From the NCBI RefSeq assembly GCF_001922575.1, contig NZ_MRCI01000002.1:272001-336000 (forward strand): a stretch of 64,000 nt of DNA. Reading direction: 5' to 3'. Positions 10,353-18,258 of the stretch are shown in pieces. Positions within the stretch are counted from its first letter, which is position 1. Each line of letters starts with the position of its first letter. The position numbers and the translations under genes are program-made. The notes beneath the pieces were generated by a model. The model had not been told where the DNA came from, searched no databases, and saw only the letters and a list, made by a program, of their open reading frames with translations. The DNA is from Neptunomonas phycophila (GTDB lineage: Bacteria > Pseudomonadota > Gammaproteobacteria > Pseudomonadales > Balneatricaceae).

Positions 10353-11465
10353 TTGATTATTTTTCGTTATCTATCTCGTCAGATTTTAATGAGCACCTTA
10401 GCGGTTACCGCCGTGCTTACGTTGGTCATTGTCAGTGGCCGTTTAATTAAGTTTTTAACCTATGCCGCGGCTGGAGAATTGTCGCCTGAGTTTGTGTTGC
10501 AGTCGGTGGCTTATCGAGTACCGGGCATGCTCATGCTTATCTTGCCATTGGGCTTATTTTTGGGGGTGTTGCTTGCTTATGGGCGTATGTACCTCGAAAG
10601 TGAGATGGTCGTTTTACAGGCAGGAGGGGTTAGCCCTAAACGTTTGACTGGCTATGCATTAGGGGCCGCATTAGGGGTTGCTGTGTTGGTAGCCTTTTTG
10701 GGGATGTATGGTTCACCTTATGCGTGGAAAAAAATGGACATTCTTTATCAAAAGCAGAGTGAGGCCAGTGAGCTGGATATGCTTAGCGCAGGGCGCTTTC
10801 AGAACTTTTCCGGTAGCCATCGAACGATTTATACCAGTGGAGCGGAAAGTAGTGATGCACTGGGCTTGATTTTTGTGTCTGAAAGCGATGAAAAAACAGG
10901 GCAAATTAGTGTGGTGATGGCTGATTCCGGCCGTAAAGTGGATGAGCAAAATAGCGATTTGCGCTATATAGTGTTAGAGGATGGTGTTCGTTATGAGGGG
11001 GTGCCTGGACAAGCGAACTATCAAGCTGTTAGCTTTGATGAGTATGGCTTCCAATTACCTCCGTCTAATTTGCGTCGACGCAGTGCCGATGTTAATGCGC
11101 TGACCATAACCGAGTTGTTGGCTGTTGATTCTGTTAAACATAAAGCCGAAATTCAATGGCTCCTGTCGCTGCCGTTTTTGGTGCTTATCATAACTATGAT
11201 CGCAGTCCCAATGGCTAAAACAAACCCTAGGCAGGGTCGTTACGCGAAACTCGTGCCTTCTATCTTGCTATATATGTTGTATCTCACGTTACTCACGTCG
11301 GCGAAAGGTAAAATGGAGGACGGGGACTTGCCGTTATTTACCCTGTGGCTTATTCATGCCGCATTTTTATCACTGGCGTTATCGATGTTGTTTGCAGGTC
11401 ATTTTTGGGAGAGTTTGATGAACCGTTTGCCCTCGATGCCTTCTTTTAAGCGGAGTAAGTCTTAA
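10353..11465 (+). CDS. lptF: LPS export ABC transporter permease LptF
   Basis: LptF pairs with LptG in the inner-membrane LptB2FG complex that extracts lipopolysaccharide and passes it to LptC. The protein has N-terminal membrane segments, a large periplasmic domain (about residues 100-270) and C-terminal membrane segments. I placed the start at the TTG at 10353 because family members begin MIIFRYLxRQ; the frame stays open to a TTG at 10248, but that extension would take up most of the divergent pepA/lptF promoter region. No strong ribosome-binding site is seen, so the start is moderately sure. It overlaps lptG by one base (TAATG). Confidence 0.92.
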   Translation: MIIFRYLSRQILMSTLAVTAVLTLVIVSGRLIKFLTYAAAGELSPEFVLQSVAYRVPGMLMLILPLGLFLGVLLAYGRMYLESEMVVLQAGGVSPKRLTGYALGAALGVAVLVAFLGMYGSPYAWKKMDILYQKQSEASELDMLSAGRFQNFSGSHRTIYTSGAESSDALGLIFVSESDEKTGQISVVMADSGRKVDEQNSDLRYIVLEDGVRYEGVPGQANYQAVSFDEYGFQLPPSNLRRRSADVNALTITELLAVDSVKHKAEIQWLLSLPFLVLIITMIAVPMAKTNPRQGRYAKLVPSILLYMLYLTLLTSAKGKMEDGDLPLFTLWLIHAAFLSLALSMLFAGHFWESLMNRLPSMPSFKRSKS

Positions 11466-12529
11466 TGTTTACACGCTTAGATCGTTATGTCGCTGCGCAG
11501 GTGCTCTCTGCTGTCTTCGTCATTTTATTAGTGGTGGTTGGTTTAGATATTATTTTTGAGTTTGTTGATCAGACTGAGGACTTAAACGACACCTATCAAA
11601 TCGGTGATTTGCTCTATTATTTGGGCTTGCGAATCCCAAGCCAGCTTTATGAATTTATGCCCTTAGCTAGTTTGATTGGGGCCTTGGTTGGTTTAGGTAT
11701 GTTAGCTAGCCATAGCGAGTTAACGGTCATGAGGGCCGCGGGTATATCAATTAGTCGGATTGTTATTTCCGTTTTAAAGCCTGCTTTATTACTGGCAGTG
11801 GCTGCGCTGCTTTTGGGGGAGTTCGTTGTACCTAAAACCGAGCAAATAGCAGAAAGCTCCCGAGCTTTAGCGCAATCTGGTGGTAAGGCGTTGCAGTCAA
11901 AGCACGGTATTTGGCATCGTCAAGATAATCAGTTTATCCATATCAATGCGGTTGATTTAGAAGGGACGATTTTTGGTATTACTCGGTTTGATTTTGATGA
12001 GAGTAATCGACTGATTAGTACCAGTTTTGCTGAACAAGGTCGCTTTACAGGTGATGGGTGGGATCTTAAAAATATTCAGCGTACGCGGTTATTTGAGGAT
12101 CATACAGAGGTTGACGAGCAGTTAACCGAACATTGGGTATCAGGACTTACGCCCACATTGTTGTCGGTAATCGTCGTCGAGCCTGTGGATTTATCCATCA
12201 GTGGATTATGGGCATATACCCGTTATCTGGGTGAGCAAGGTCTAAATGCGACACAGTATAAACTGGCCTTCTGGAGTAAAGTGCTCCAGCCTGCAGGAAT
12301 TTTAGCGCTTGTATTAGTTGCGATCTCGTTTGTTTTTGGCCCTTTACGCAGTGTAACTGTTGGGCAAAGGGTGATTGCCGGCGTGGTGGTCGGGTTAATC
12401 TTTAAGTTTTCGCAAGACCTGTTATCTCCGGCAAGCGCAATCTTAGGGTTTACACCACTGCTTGCTTCGTTAATCCCCATTTTAATTTGCTTTGCGGTGG
12501 GGCTGCTATTGCTGCGCAGGGCTAGCTAG
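11465..12529 (+). CDS. lptG: LPS export ABC transporter permease LptG
   Basis: This is the second permease of the LptB2FG lipopolysaccharide transporter, 354 residues. It has the same layout as LptF: membrane segments at the N-terminus (starting MFTRLDRYVAAQVL), a periplasmic jellyroll-like domain and three or more C-terminal membrane segments ending LLLLRRAS. It is translationally coupled to lptF by a one-base stop/start overlap. lptB and lptC are not in the window, as is usual in gammaproteobacteria. Confidence 0.97.
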   Translation: MFTRLDRYVAAQVLSAVFVILLVVVGLDIIFEFVDQTEDLNDTYQIGDLLYYLGLRIPSQLYEFMPLASLIGALVGLGMLASHSELTVMRAAGISISRIVISVLKPALLLAVAALLLGEFVVPKTEQIAESSRALAQSGGKALQSKHGIWHRQDNQFIHINAVDLEGTIFGITRFDFDESNRLISTSFAEQGRFTGDGWDLKNIQRTRLFEDHTEVDEQLTEHWVSGLTPTLLSVIVVEPVDLSISGLWAYTRYLGEQGLNATQYKLAFWSKVLQPAGILALVLVAISFVFGPLRSVTVGQRVIAGVVVGLIFKFSQDLLSPASAILGFTPLLASLIPILICFAVGLLLLRRAS

Positions 12530-12550
12530 CGAAGGAGCTACCATGCTTGT

Positions 12551-13006
12551 TTATTTAGGTTGTTTTTTAGTTTCGCGCTTAGGTAAAACAACAACGCGGG
12601 TATCTGAAAAACGATCATGCCAGGTAAGGCGTTCGTCATTGAGTAGCATCGTCCAATAGCCTGCACCAAAACACGCAATAGAGAATAATGAGCTAAAGAA
12701 GCGAATTAATGATTGCGTCCAATTTAGGGTGTAGCCATCAACCGTTTGAACACGTAATCGCCATGCCATCATACCGATGGTTTGCCCGGAGCGCGTCCAA
12801 AAATATGCGTTAAATAAGAAGACGGTTAAAAACAAAGATGTATTGTAAAACGGGCCAGAAACGGCTTCTCCGTTGTTAAACACAATCCACAAAGCGCTTA
12901 CGCAGAAGAGTAAGCCTATCAGAACTAACAAATCGTAAATCAGAGCAGCAAATCGTTTAGCTAGTGAGGCTTGTTGAGTGCCTGTTTGGTCTAATTGGCG
13001 TGGCAT
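12551..13006 (-). CDS. RDD family membrane protein
   Basis: This 151-residue protein has an RDD domain with three hydrophobic segments. The N-terminal helix region reads KRFAALIYDLLVLIGL, where Arg and Asp are the family residues, and the middle contains SGQTIGMMAWRLRV, the other conserved block. The function of single-domain RDD proteins is poorly known, and transport has been proposed for some. It converges on lptG, with about 20 bases between stops. An RDD gene beside lptFG is common in related genomes in my recollection. Confidence 0.88.
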   Translation of the reverse strand: MPRQLDQTGTQQASLAKRFAALIYDLLVLIGLLFCVSALWIVFNNGEAVSGPFYNTSLFLTVFLFNAYFWTRSGQTIGMMAWRLRVQTVDGYTLNWTQSLIRFFSSLFSIACFGAGYWTMLLNDERLTWHDRFSDTRVVVLPKRETKKQPK

Positions 13007-13024
13007 GACTTTATCCGTTACATC

Positions 13025-13051
13025 AAAACGGCGATCTATTACATCGCCGTT
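13025..13051 (-). terminator. Terminator-like hairpin after the DUF2892 gene
   Basis: AACGGCGAT (13027-13035) pairs with ATCGCCGTT (13043-13051) around a seven-base loop. Read on the minus strand it is followed by TTTT, so it can end the small gene at 13087. It also lies directly upstream of the RDD start and could affect that gene's leader. Confidence 0.65.
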
Positions 13052-13086
13052 TGTGGGAGACTGCCAATCATTAGGAGGCTCCGTGT

Positions 13087-13269
13087 TTATTTTTTACAGC
13101 TAGATATCCCAAAAGGAATATACAGCGGACACCAGCCCAGTATAGCGGTAACTATAGGAACAACTCCAATAACACCGAACCACGAGTTGAAATAAACACC
13201 GGCGGCAATAATGCATAAGCCAATGATAATCCGGGCGATCTTGTCTGCTTTACCAACATTACATTTCAT
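13087..13269 (-). CDS. DUF2892 small inner-membrane protein
   Basis: This is a 60-residue protein with two hydrophobic segments. It begins MKCNVGKADKIARIIIG and ends WCPLYIPFGISSCKK, matching the DUF2892 pattern (N-terminal N-x-G, two helices, C-P-x-Y-x-P-x-G near the end). In some bacteria the same module is fused to rhodanese domains (YgaP). The Cys residues at positions 3, 47 and 58 may matter if it handles sulfur compounds, but nothing beside it supports that. The ATG is preceded by a GAGGAAATC segment, a good ribosome-binding site. Confidence 0.85.
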   Translation of the reverse strand: MKCNVGKADKIARIIIGLCIIAAGVYFNSWFGVIGVVPIVTAILGWCPLYIPFGISSCKK

Positions 13270-13329
13270 TGCGATTTCCTCTGCAAATGACGTGTTAAAG
13301 AAACAAAAACTCGTGGCGGTGGTACCGGG

Positions 13330-14136
13330 TTACTTGAACGGTTTTACGTAGTCTTCTGCGTATTCACTGGCCAACGAGTTAGCTTCAGCCATTTGCGAGT
13401 CTTTAAGCTTCATTAATAAGCGGCTCTCAATGGCTTTGGCTGTGCGGTTGCCAAGCTCTGATGCATTATGCATCCAGGCGTAGGCAATAATATCTTGTTC
13501 GTGGCTAGTGTCTGAACCATAGCCATTTGAATATAGAGTACCTAGGTAGAACATAGAATCAGTATGGCCTTGGCGTGCGGCAATACGATACCAGCGTTCG
13601 GCTTCCTCAAAGTTTTGTTCTACGCCTGTACCAAAGTTATAACTGCGGCCTAAGTTGTGTTGCGCAACAATTAGGCCTTGCTCAGCGGCTTTTTTATACA
13701 ATTCAAATGCTTTTACGCCATCGCGTTTAGCGCCATATCCAAATTCATACATCTCACCGGCTCTGTTTTGAGCTGACGGATTTCCCGCTTCCAGTTGCGG
13801 CGCTAAGCCTGCTAATTCGATGCGGTAGGCTTTGTTTTTGAGTGCGCGCAAACTATTAACACTACCTATATGACCCACACGAGCACCGCGGTCGTATAGC
13901 TTTTCGGCTAAAGCGATATCTTGATCTACACCCCAGCCGTTTTCGTAAAGCTGGCCCATCAGGTTAAGTGCATCGGTGTTGCCTTCTTTAACAAGTGGCT
14001 GTAACTCGCTAATAGCGGTTGCGTAATCACGCGATTCGATGGCTTTTTCAGCCGTAGAAATATCGGCAGCCATACTTGAAATGGACTGTAATCCCATCAC
14101 TAGGCCTAAAATGCCTAATAACACCTTTCTGTTCAT
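13330..14136 (-). CDS. Exported Sel1-repeat protein
   Basis: This 268-residue protein has a signal peptide (MNRKVLLGILGLVMGLQSISSMAA) followed by at least four Sel1-like TPR repeats, recognisable by blocks such as ALNLMGQLYENGWGV, AQHNLGRSYNFGTGV and SMFYLGTLYSNGYG. Such proteins act as protein-protein interaction scaffolds, often in the envelope. I chose the start at 14136 because it opens the signal peptide; an upstream start at 14187 would add 17 residues before it. There is no partner gene, and the function is unknown. Confidence 0.85.
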   Translation of the reverse strand: MNRKVLLGILGLVMGLQSISSMAADISTAEKAIESRDYATAISELQPLVKEGNTDALNLMGQLYENGWGVDQDIALAEKLYDRGARVGHIGSVNSLRALKNKAYRIELAGLAPQLEAGNPSAQNRAGEMYEFGYGAKRDGVKAFELYKKAAEQGLIVAQHNLGRSYNFGTGVEQNFEEAERWYRIAARQGHTDSMFYLGTLYSNGYGSDTSHEQDIIAYAWMHNASELGNRTAKAIESRLLMKLKDSQMAEANSLASEYAEDYVKPFK

Positions 14137-14205
14137 GTCAGGTTCTACCTTACAATTTGTCTGGGTATAAAGAGCGTCAGTATACATAAGCTACTTTATG
14201 GTAGA

Positions 14206-14241
14206 AATGACACCTTAGTGAGTGGCTACCAAGGTGTCATT
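14206..14241 (-). terminator. Perfect 11-bp inverted repeat, probable gloA terminator
   Basis: AATGACACCTT (14206-14216) pairs with AAGGTGTCATT (14231-14241) across a 14-base loop. On the minus strand it lies about 90 bases beyond the gloA stop and ends in TTTC, a weak T-tract. It also lies about 70 bases upstream of the Sel1-repeat gene, so an operator role is possible. The rest of the 14137-14332 gap shows nothing I recognise. Confidence 0.55.
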
Positions 14242-14332
14242 AATTAGATCGTGCTAATATATAGAAATGGTTCTAAAAAGCCATCTCGTTTTTGTATTAC
14301 TAGCCGGAATATTGATGTCGATTAATCTTTTC

Positions 14333-14731
14333 TTAATCTTTTCGCTGCGGGCTTAGTAGCTCAATCATGTATCCGTCAGGGTCTTTAACGAATGCGAGGA
14401 TTGTACCTGAGCTGCTATTTTTCATTGGACCGGCTTCTCGGACCACATCACCACCGCGGGCTTTTATGGCATCGCATGCTTGGTAAACATCATCCACTTC
14501 AATAGCGATGTGTCCGTAAGCGTTACCAAGGTCGTAGTTGTCGGTATCCCAGTTGTGAGTGAGCTCTAAGGCAGCTTCTTGTGATTCGGGACCAAAGCTA
14601 ACAAAGGCCAAAGTAAAGCGCCCTTCTGGGTAATCGTTTTTTCGTAGCAGTGTCATGCCCAGCACTTCTGTGTAGAAAGCGATGGACTTCTCCAGATCAG
14701 TCACGCGAAGCATGGTGTGAAGTATGCGCAT
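14333..14731 (-). CDS. gloA: Lactoylglutathione lyase (glyoxalase I)
   Basis: Glyoxalase I converts the hemithioacetal of methylglyoxal and glutathione to S-lactoylglutathione, detoxifying methylglyoxal in the cytoplasm. The 132-residue protein matches the E. coli type. The four metal ligands expected for the nickel-dependent enzyme are visible: His5, the Glu in ALELTHNW, the His in GHIAIEV and the Glu in YMIELLSP. It is a single gene, divergent from the phasin-like gene. Confidence 0.97.
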   Translation of the reverse strand: MRILHTMLRVTDLEKSIAFYTEVLGMTLLRKNDYPEGRFTLAFVSFGPESQEAALELTHNWDTDNYDLGNAYGHIAIEVDDVYQACDAIKARGGDVVREAGPMKNSSSGTILAFVKDPDGYMIELLSPQRKD

Positions 14732-14851
14732 TATTGGTTCCTGTCAATAAATTGTTATAAAGGGCTATACATGTTTGCTGAAAACTCAATAGCGTGCTTA
14801 AGTATAACCAAGTACACGTTAAAGATGTGCACAAGAGGGAGTAACAACACT

Positions 14852-15178
14852 ATGTTTCAGGATATGAGTAAAAAAATGACCGAATCAATGGGGCCGTTCA
14901 AAGCATTAATTGATGTGCAAACCAAGATGTTAGAAGAGCTAACGCGACATCAAATGGATTGTACGAACTCATGTATAGAAGCGACCATTCAGCAAACCAA
15001 AGAGCTAACTAAGTGCCAAACGCCGAGCGACTTAGTCACCTTGCAGCAGGCCTATGCAAAGGAACTAGAGGAAACTCTAAATAGCGCCAGCGCCCATAAT
15101 ATGAAAGCCTTACAAGAAGCGCGTGAAGAAATCGAAAAAATCACAGCTGAAGGTTTTAATGGATTTATGCCAAAGTAA
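14852..15178 (+). CDS. Phasin-family-like small helical protein
   Basis: This is a 108-residue, almost wholly alpha-helical protein resembling the phasin_2 family, whose members coat polyhydroxyalkanoate granules. Typical features are the LIDVQTKMLEELTRHQ helix, a second helix with LQQAYAKELEE, and the NMKALQEAREE stretch near the C-terminus. It has three Cys residues, unusual for phasins. I start at 14852, where GGAG lies ten bases upstream; the longer frame (from 14717) would overlap gloA. No PHA synthase or depolymerase is in the window, so a true granule role is not shown. A clear terminator follows. Confidence 0.7.
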   Translation: MFQDMSKKMTESMGPFKALIDVQTKMLEELTRHQMDCTNSCIEATIQQTKELTKCQTPSDLVTLQQAYAKELEETLNSASAHNMKALQEAREEIEKITAEGFNGFMPK

Positions 15179-15204
15179 CTCATGGTTCATACGACCCATT
15201 CAAT

Positions 15205-15235
15205 AAAAAAGCAGTTTCTTAAGCTGCTTTTTTTG
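15205..15235 (+). terminator. Intrinsic terminator after the phasin-like gene
   Basis: AAAAAAGCAG pairs with CTGCTTTTTT around a short loop, followed by further T residues. It begins 27 bases past the stop codon. Confidence 0.9.
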
Positions 15236-15254
15236 TGTCTATAATAGGTCTAAT

Positions 15255-15279
15255 TGTCATGTTAATTACGTTAATGACA
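15255..15279. promoter_or_regulatory. Operator-like palindrome upstream of cytochrome c'
   Basis: TGTCAT (15255-15260) and ATGACA (15274-15279) form a dyad around a 13-base AT-rich centre that itself contains TTAA on both sides. A dimeric regulator could bind here, but I cannot match it to a known consensus. It lies 180 bases before the cytochrome c' start. Confidence 0.35.
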
Positions 15280-15320
15280 GGAACCTTGTAAAAGGAAATT
15301 AGTCATATTATTAATGTAGG

Positions 15321-15353
15321 TTTTCTTGTTGTGTTGCGAGCACGGCAAGAAAA
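15321..15353. other. Long stem-loop upstream of cytochrome c'
   Basis: TTTTCTTGTTGTG (15321-15333) pairs with CACGGCAAGAAAA (15341-15353) over 13 positions, two of them G-T wobbles, around a seven-base loop. Its 3' side is A-rich, so it is not a plus-strand intrinsic terminator. It lies about 105 bases before the cytochrome c' gene and may be part of its leader or control region. Confidence 0.55.
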
Positions 15354-15458
15354 ATAAAAAACTGATCCACTATGATCGCTTCGCCATTGTTGGCTTACAG
15401 ATGAGCTAACTCTGAAAAGAGAGCGACATTTTTATTAACGACATAAAGGAAGACCGTG

Positions 15459-15908
15459 ATGATGAAAAAGCCGCTACTAACTGCTGCAGCCGCCTTGTTG
15501 CTGAGCACGACGACGCTTTCATTTGCAGATGATGTTGAGGACGCAATTGAGTACCGTCAAAGTATCTTTAAAGCGATCAAATACCACTTTGGCCCGATGG
15601 CCGGCATGATTCGTGGCAAAATTGATTACGATCCCGCCGCTTTTACACTGCATGCCGAGCGAGTCGCTGAATTGGCTAAGATGCCGGGTGATGGTTTTAT
15701 CCCAGGTTCGGATAAAGGTGACACAGAAGCTAAAGCTTCTATTTGGGATAATAAAGGCGAGTTTGATGAGCATTTGGCTGCATTGGCTGAAAATACATCG
15801 GCTTTATTAGACGTCTCTAAAACGGGGGATTTAGATCAGATCAAACCCGCTTTTGGTGAAGTAGGTAAGACCTGCAAAGGTTGCCATGACGAATTCCGAG
15901 AAGAGTAA
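15459..15908 (+). CDS. Cytochrome c' (class II cytochrome c)
   Basis: This is a periplasmic haem protein of about 149 residues. A cleavable signal peptide ends near SFADD, followed by the four-helix cytochrome c' body. The haem-binding motif CKGCH is near the C-terminus (TCKGCHDEFREE), as expected for class II. Family members bind nitric oxide and CO and protect against nitrosative stress; that role here is inferred. The ATG at 15459 has AAGGA eight bases upstream; GTG at 15456 and ATG at 15462 are alternatives. It faces a cytochrome b561 gene across a shared terminator. Confidence 0.93.
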   Translation: MMKKPLLTAAAALLLSTTTLSFADDVEDAIEYRQSIFKAIKYHFGPMAGMIRGKIDYDPAAFTLHAERVAELAKMPGDGFIPGSDKGDTEAKASIWDNKGEFDEHLAALAENTSALLDVSKTGDLDQIKPAFGEVGKTCKGCHDEFREE

Positions 15909-15934
15909 GCCCATTACGGTGCTACTAACCTCAC

Positions 15935-15963
15935 AAAAAAAACGGGCTTTAGCCCGTTTTTTT
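15935..15963. terminator. Bidirectional terminator between cytochrome genes
   Basis: ACGGGCT pairs with AGCCCGT around a two-base loop, with an A-tract to the left and a T-tract to the right. It serves the convergent cytochrome c' and cytochrome b561 genes. Confidence 0.9.
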
Positions 15964-15988
15964 ATAAACATAATATAATTAAAAGCAC

Positions 15989-16747
15989 TTAGCCTAATTG
16001 CAGCAGACTATATATAGCCGCAAACGCGATGATGGCCGTAATACTAATCCGAATAAATGGCTCTTTAATCGAAATGGCATGGGGGTCATGCGTGACTTTG
16101 TTGCCTGTGAACATGGCTTTGATCAACTTGTCTCGTTTAAAAACTGCATGAATTAACACAGCAAATACGTGCGCGCCAATACACGCTAAAAGTATATTAA
16201 AGTTAAGTTTGTGGATCCTAGTTAGAATGTCTGCAATGTCGCTTGGAATGAGAGCATACAAAGGGCCTTCAGTAAAAATATCGTCCGTCGCAAAAAGCCC
16301 CGTTGACGCTTGAATCAAGACTAGCAGCAATAAGATAAATACCATCCATGAACCTAGCGGGTTATGGCTCAGGTAGTGCTTTTCTCGTCCTACTAAAAAA
16401 AGCGCAGCGTATTTCATTGTCACAAAAGGGCCGGTTAAAAATGCCCCAAAGCGTGCATATTTACTACCAATAAAGCCCCAGATGACACGGTAGGTCACTA
16501 AGCCCAGCATTAGATAGCCAACGTACATATGCCACGTCATGATATTGCCGCCAGTTTCACCCGAATACCACAAAAAGCCTATACCGAGCACTAACGTCCA
16601 GTGCAGTAAACGCACAGAAATATCCCACACCTTTATGGTGCGTTCTGGTTGAGGTTTGGAGGATGTCTCTGTGTCGGCCACAGTTTTTTTAGTGCGCACC
16701 TCTGCGGTTAAAGGTGCGGTTTGTGGTTCTTGCGAGTTATTTGTCAT
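15989..16747 (-). CDS. Cytochrome b561-type membrane protein
   Basis: This inner-membrane dihaem b-type cytochrome passes electrons between quinol and periplasmic carriers. It is 252 residues long with four main hydrophobic segments. Candidate haem-ligand His residues are visible in VRLLHW, TWHMYVGY, RIHKLNFN and GAHVFAVLIH. A polar N-terminal extension of about 35 residues precedes the first helix, and an extra hydrophobic segment closes the C-terminus. I chose the ATG at 16747, which has GGAG ten bases upstream; the in-frame ATG at 16771 lacks one. The convergent cytochrome c' may be its redox partner; pairing of these two genes recurs in other proteobacteria. Confidence 0.88.
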   Translation of the reverse strand: MTNNSQEPQTAPLTAEVRTKKTVADTETSSKPQPERTIKVWDISVRLLHWTLVLGIGFLWYSGETGGNIMTWHMYVGYLMLGLVTYRVIWGFIGSKYARFGAFLTGPFVTMKYAALFLVGREKHYLSHNPLGSWMVFILLLLVLIQASTGLFATDDIFTEGPLYALIPSDIADILTRIHKLNFNILLACIGAHVFAVLIHAVFKRDKLIKAMFTGNKVTHDPHAISIKEPFIRISITAIIAFAAIYSLLQLG

Positions 16748-17059
16748 GTTAGCGGCACTCCGTTGTCTCATGAACGGCTATAATTGAGCCCCATTGTAGT
16801 TCGTTGTTAAAATAATAACGCTAACCTAGGGGGTTTTAGGGCATAAGATACTGTAAACGGCTGCTAGTGCAAGTGGCTGTGTCTTTTGCTCTTCATTCGT
16901 TTGATGTCGCGCGTTAGTTGGTCAAATATTGGCAGCTATCGGGTTAATTAGGGGTTAATTTTAAGGACAAGTGCGGATTCTTTTCACAATGATTTAAAGC
17001 CGCGCTCGGATCGGTTAAAATATGTGCCCTTTTGAATTCGGCGAGTGTTGAGCAGAGCA
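16748..17059. other. 312-base gap between cytochrome b561 and prfB
   Basis: This divergent intergenic region should hold promoters for both flanking genes. I see a TTAAAAT-type -10 candidate near 17020 for prfB and a small AT-rich dyad (GTTnnnAAAATAATAAC) near 16803-16820. No convincing -35/-10 pair, small ORF or RNA gene was found. Confidence 0.5.
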
Positions 17060-18154
17060 ATGGAAGTCAATCCAATTATCCAAAACCTTAAAGATATCGG
17101 TGAGCGCACCCAAGCGTTGTACACCTATCTGGACTATCCAGGCAAAAAAGAGCGTCTGGAAGAGGTTGAGCGTGAGCTAGAAGATCCAACGGTGTGGAAT
17201 GATCCAGATAATGCTCAAAAATTGGGTAAAGAACGCTCAGCACTAGAACTCGTGGTTAAAACCCTTGATGAGCTAAAAACAGGTGCCGTCGATACACGAG
17301 AGCTATTGGATATGGCTGTTGAAGAAAACGACGAAGACACTGTTGAAGAAGTCGAAGCCGAAGTTGACGCGCTCATGGCAAAGTTAACAACGCTTGAGTT
17401 TCGTCGGATGTTCTCCGGCGAAAATGATCAGAATAATGCGTTTTTGGACATACAGTCTGGTTCAGGCGGTACAGAAGCCCAGGATTGGGCCAATATGGTA
17501 TTACGCATGTTTTTGCGCTGGGGCGAAGATAAAGGCTTTAAAACAGAGCTTATTGAAGTCTCTGATGGTGAAGTGGCCGGTATCAAGTCGGCGACAATCA
17601 GCTTCCAGGGTGAGTATGCATTTGGCTGGCTACGCACTGAAACAGGGGTTCACCGTCTAGTGCGTAAATCACCTTTTGACTCGGGTGGCCGCCGCCATAC
17701 CTCGTTCTGTTCTGTTTTTGTGTCGCCGGAAATCGACGATAACGTTGATATTGATATCAACCCAGCCGATTTGCGTATTGATGTATATCGAGCCTCGGGT
17801 GCGGGTGGTCAGCACGTAAACCGAACAGAATCTGCTGTGCGTATTACCCATGCGCCTTCTGGCATCGTCGTACAGAGTCAGAGCCAGCGCTCGCAGCACC
17901 AAAACAAAGACACCTGTATGAAACAATTGCGTGCCAAGCTTTACGAAATGGAAATGCTTAAACGCAGTGCAGCCGCACAAGAATTGGAAGACTCTAAAGC
18001 TGATATAGGATGGGGCAGCCAAATCCGTTCTTATGTGTTAGATGACCAACGTATTAAAGATTTACGTACCGGTGTGCAAACTTCTAACTGCGATAAAGTG
18101 CTAGATGGCGATTTAGACCAGTTTATAGAAGCAAGTTTGAAAGCCGGACTTTAA
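17060..18154 (+). CDS. prfB: Peptide chain release factor 2, single uninterrupted frame
   Basis: RF2 ends translation at UGA and UAA codons. The anticodon-like SPF motif (RKSPFDSGG) and the peptidyl-hydrolysis GGQ motif (GAGGQHVNR) are both intact in 364 residues. In E. coli the gene has an in-frame UGA after codon 25, read by an autoregulatory +1 frameshift within TATCTTTGAC. Here the equivalent bases at 17126-17134 read TATCTGGAC, with no stop and no upstream Shine-Dalgarno-like stimulator, so the frame is continuous. RF2 self-regulation by this route is therefore absent. The start at 17060 ([10 protein letters not shown]) matches the family. It is followed by lysS, the usual partner. Confidence 0.97.
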   Translation: MEVNPIIQNLKDIGERTQALYTYLDYPGKKERLEEVERELEDPTVWNDPDNAQKLGKERSALELVVKTLDELKTGAVDTRELLDMAVEENDEDTVEEVEAEVDALMAKLTTLEFRRMFSGENDQNNAFLDIQSGSGGTEAQDWANMVLRMFLRWGEDKGFKTELIEVSDGEVAGIKSATISFQGEYAFGWLRTETGVHRLVRKSPFDSGGRRHTSFCSVFVSPEIDDNVDIDINPADLRIDVYRASGAGGQHVNRTESAVRITHAPSGIVVQSQSQRSQHQNKDTCMKQLRAKLYEMEMLKRSAAAQELEDSKADIGWGSQIRSYVLDDQRIKDLRTGVQTSNCDKVLDGDLDQFIEASLKAGL

Positions 18155-18258
18155 ATACCAACGAAAGCGCTTAGCGCTCATGGCTCGTATAAGGGCTCTG
18201 GTTGCAGAGTGGTTCCTTAGCGGCGCTGATACTTTGAATAATGAAAGGTTCTTAATTG

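Noticed and set aside
14717..14851. Longer start for the phasin-like gene
   Set aside because: It overlaps the divergent gloA start and reads unlike phasins; ATG 14852 has a better ribosome-binding site.
17120..17140. Hidden frameshift in prfB
   Set aside because: The frame is continuous from the family start through the GGQ motif, with no stop and no slippery heptamer.
18155..18258. Possible tRNA-like fold between prfB and lysS
   Set aside because: A few tRNA-like bases (GGTTGCAGAGTGGTT) occur, but no acceptor stem or T-arm can be formed.
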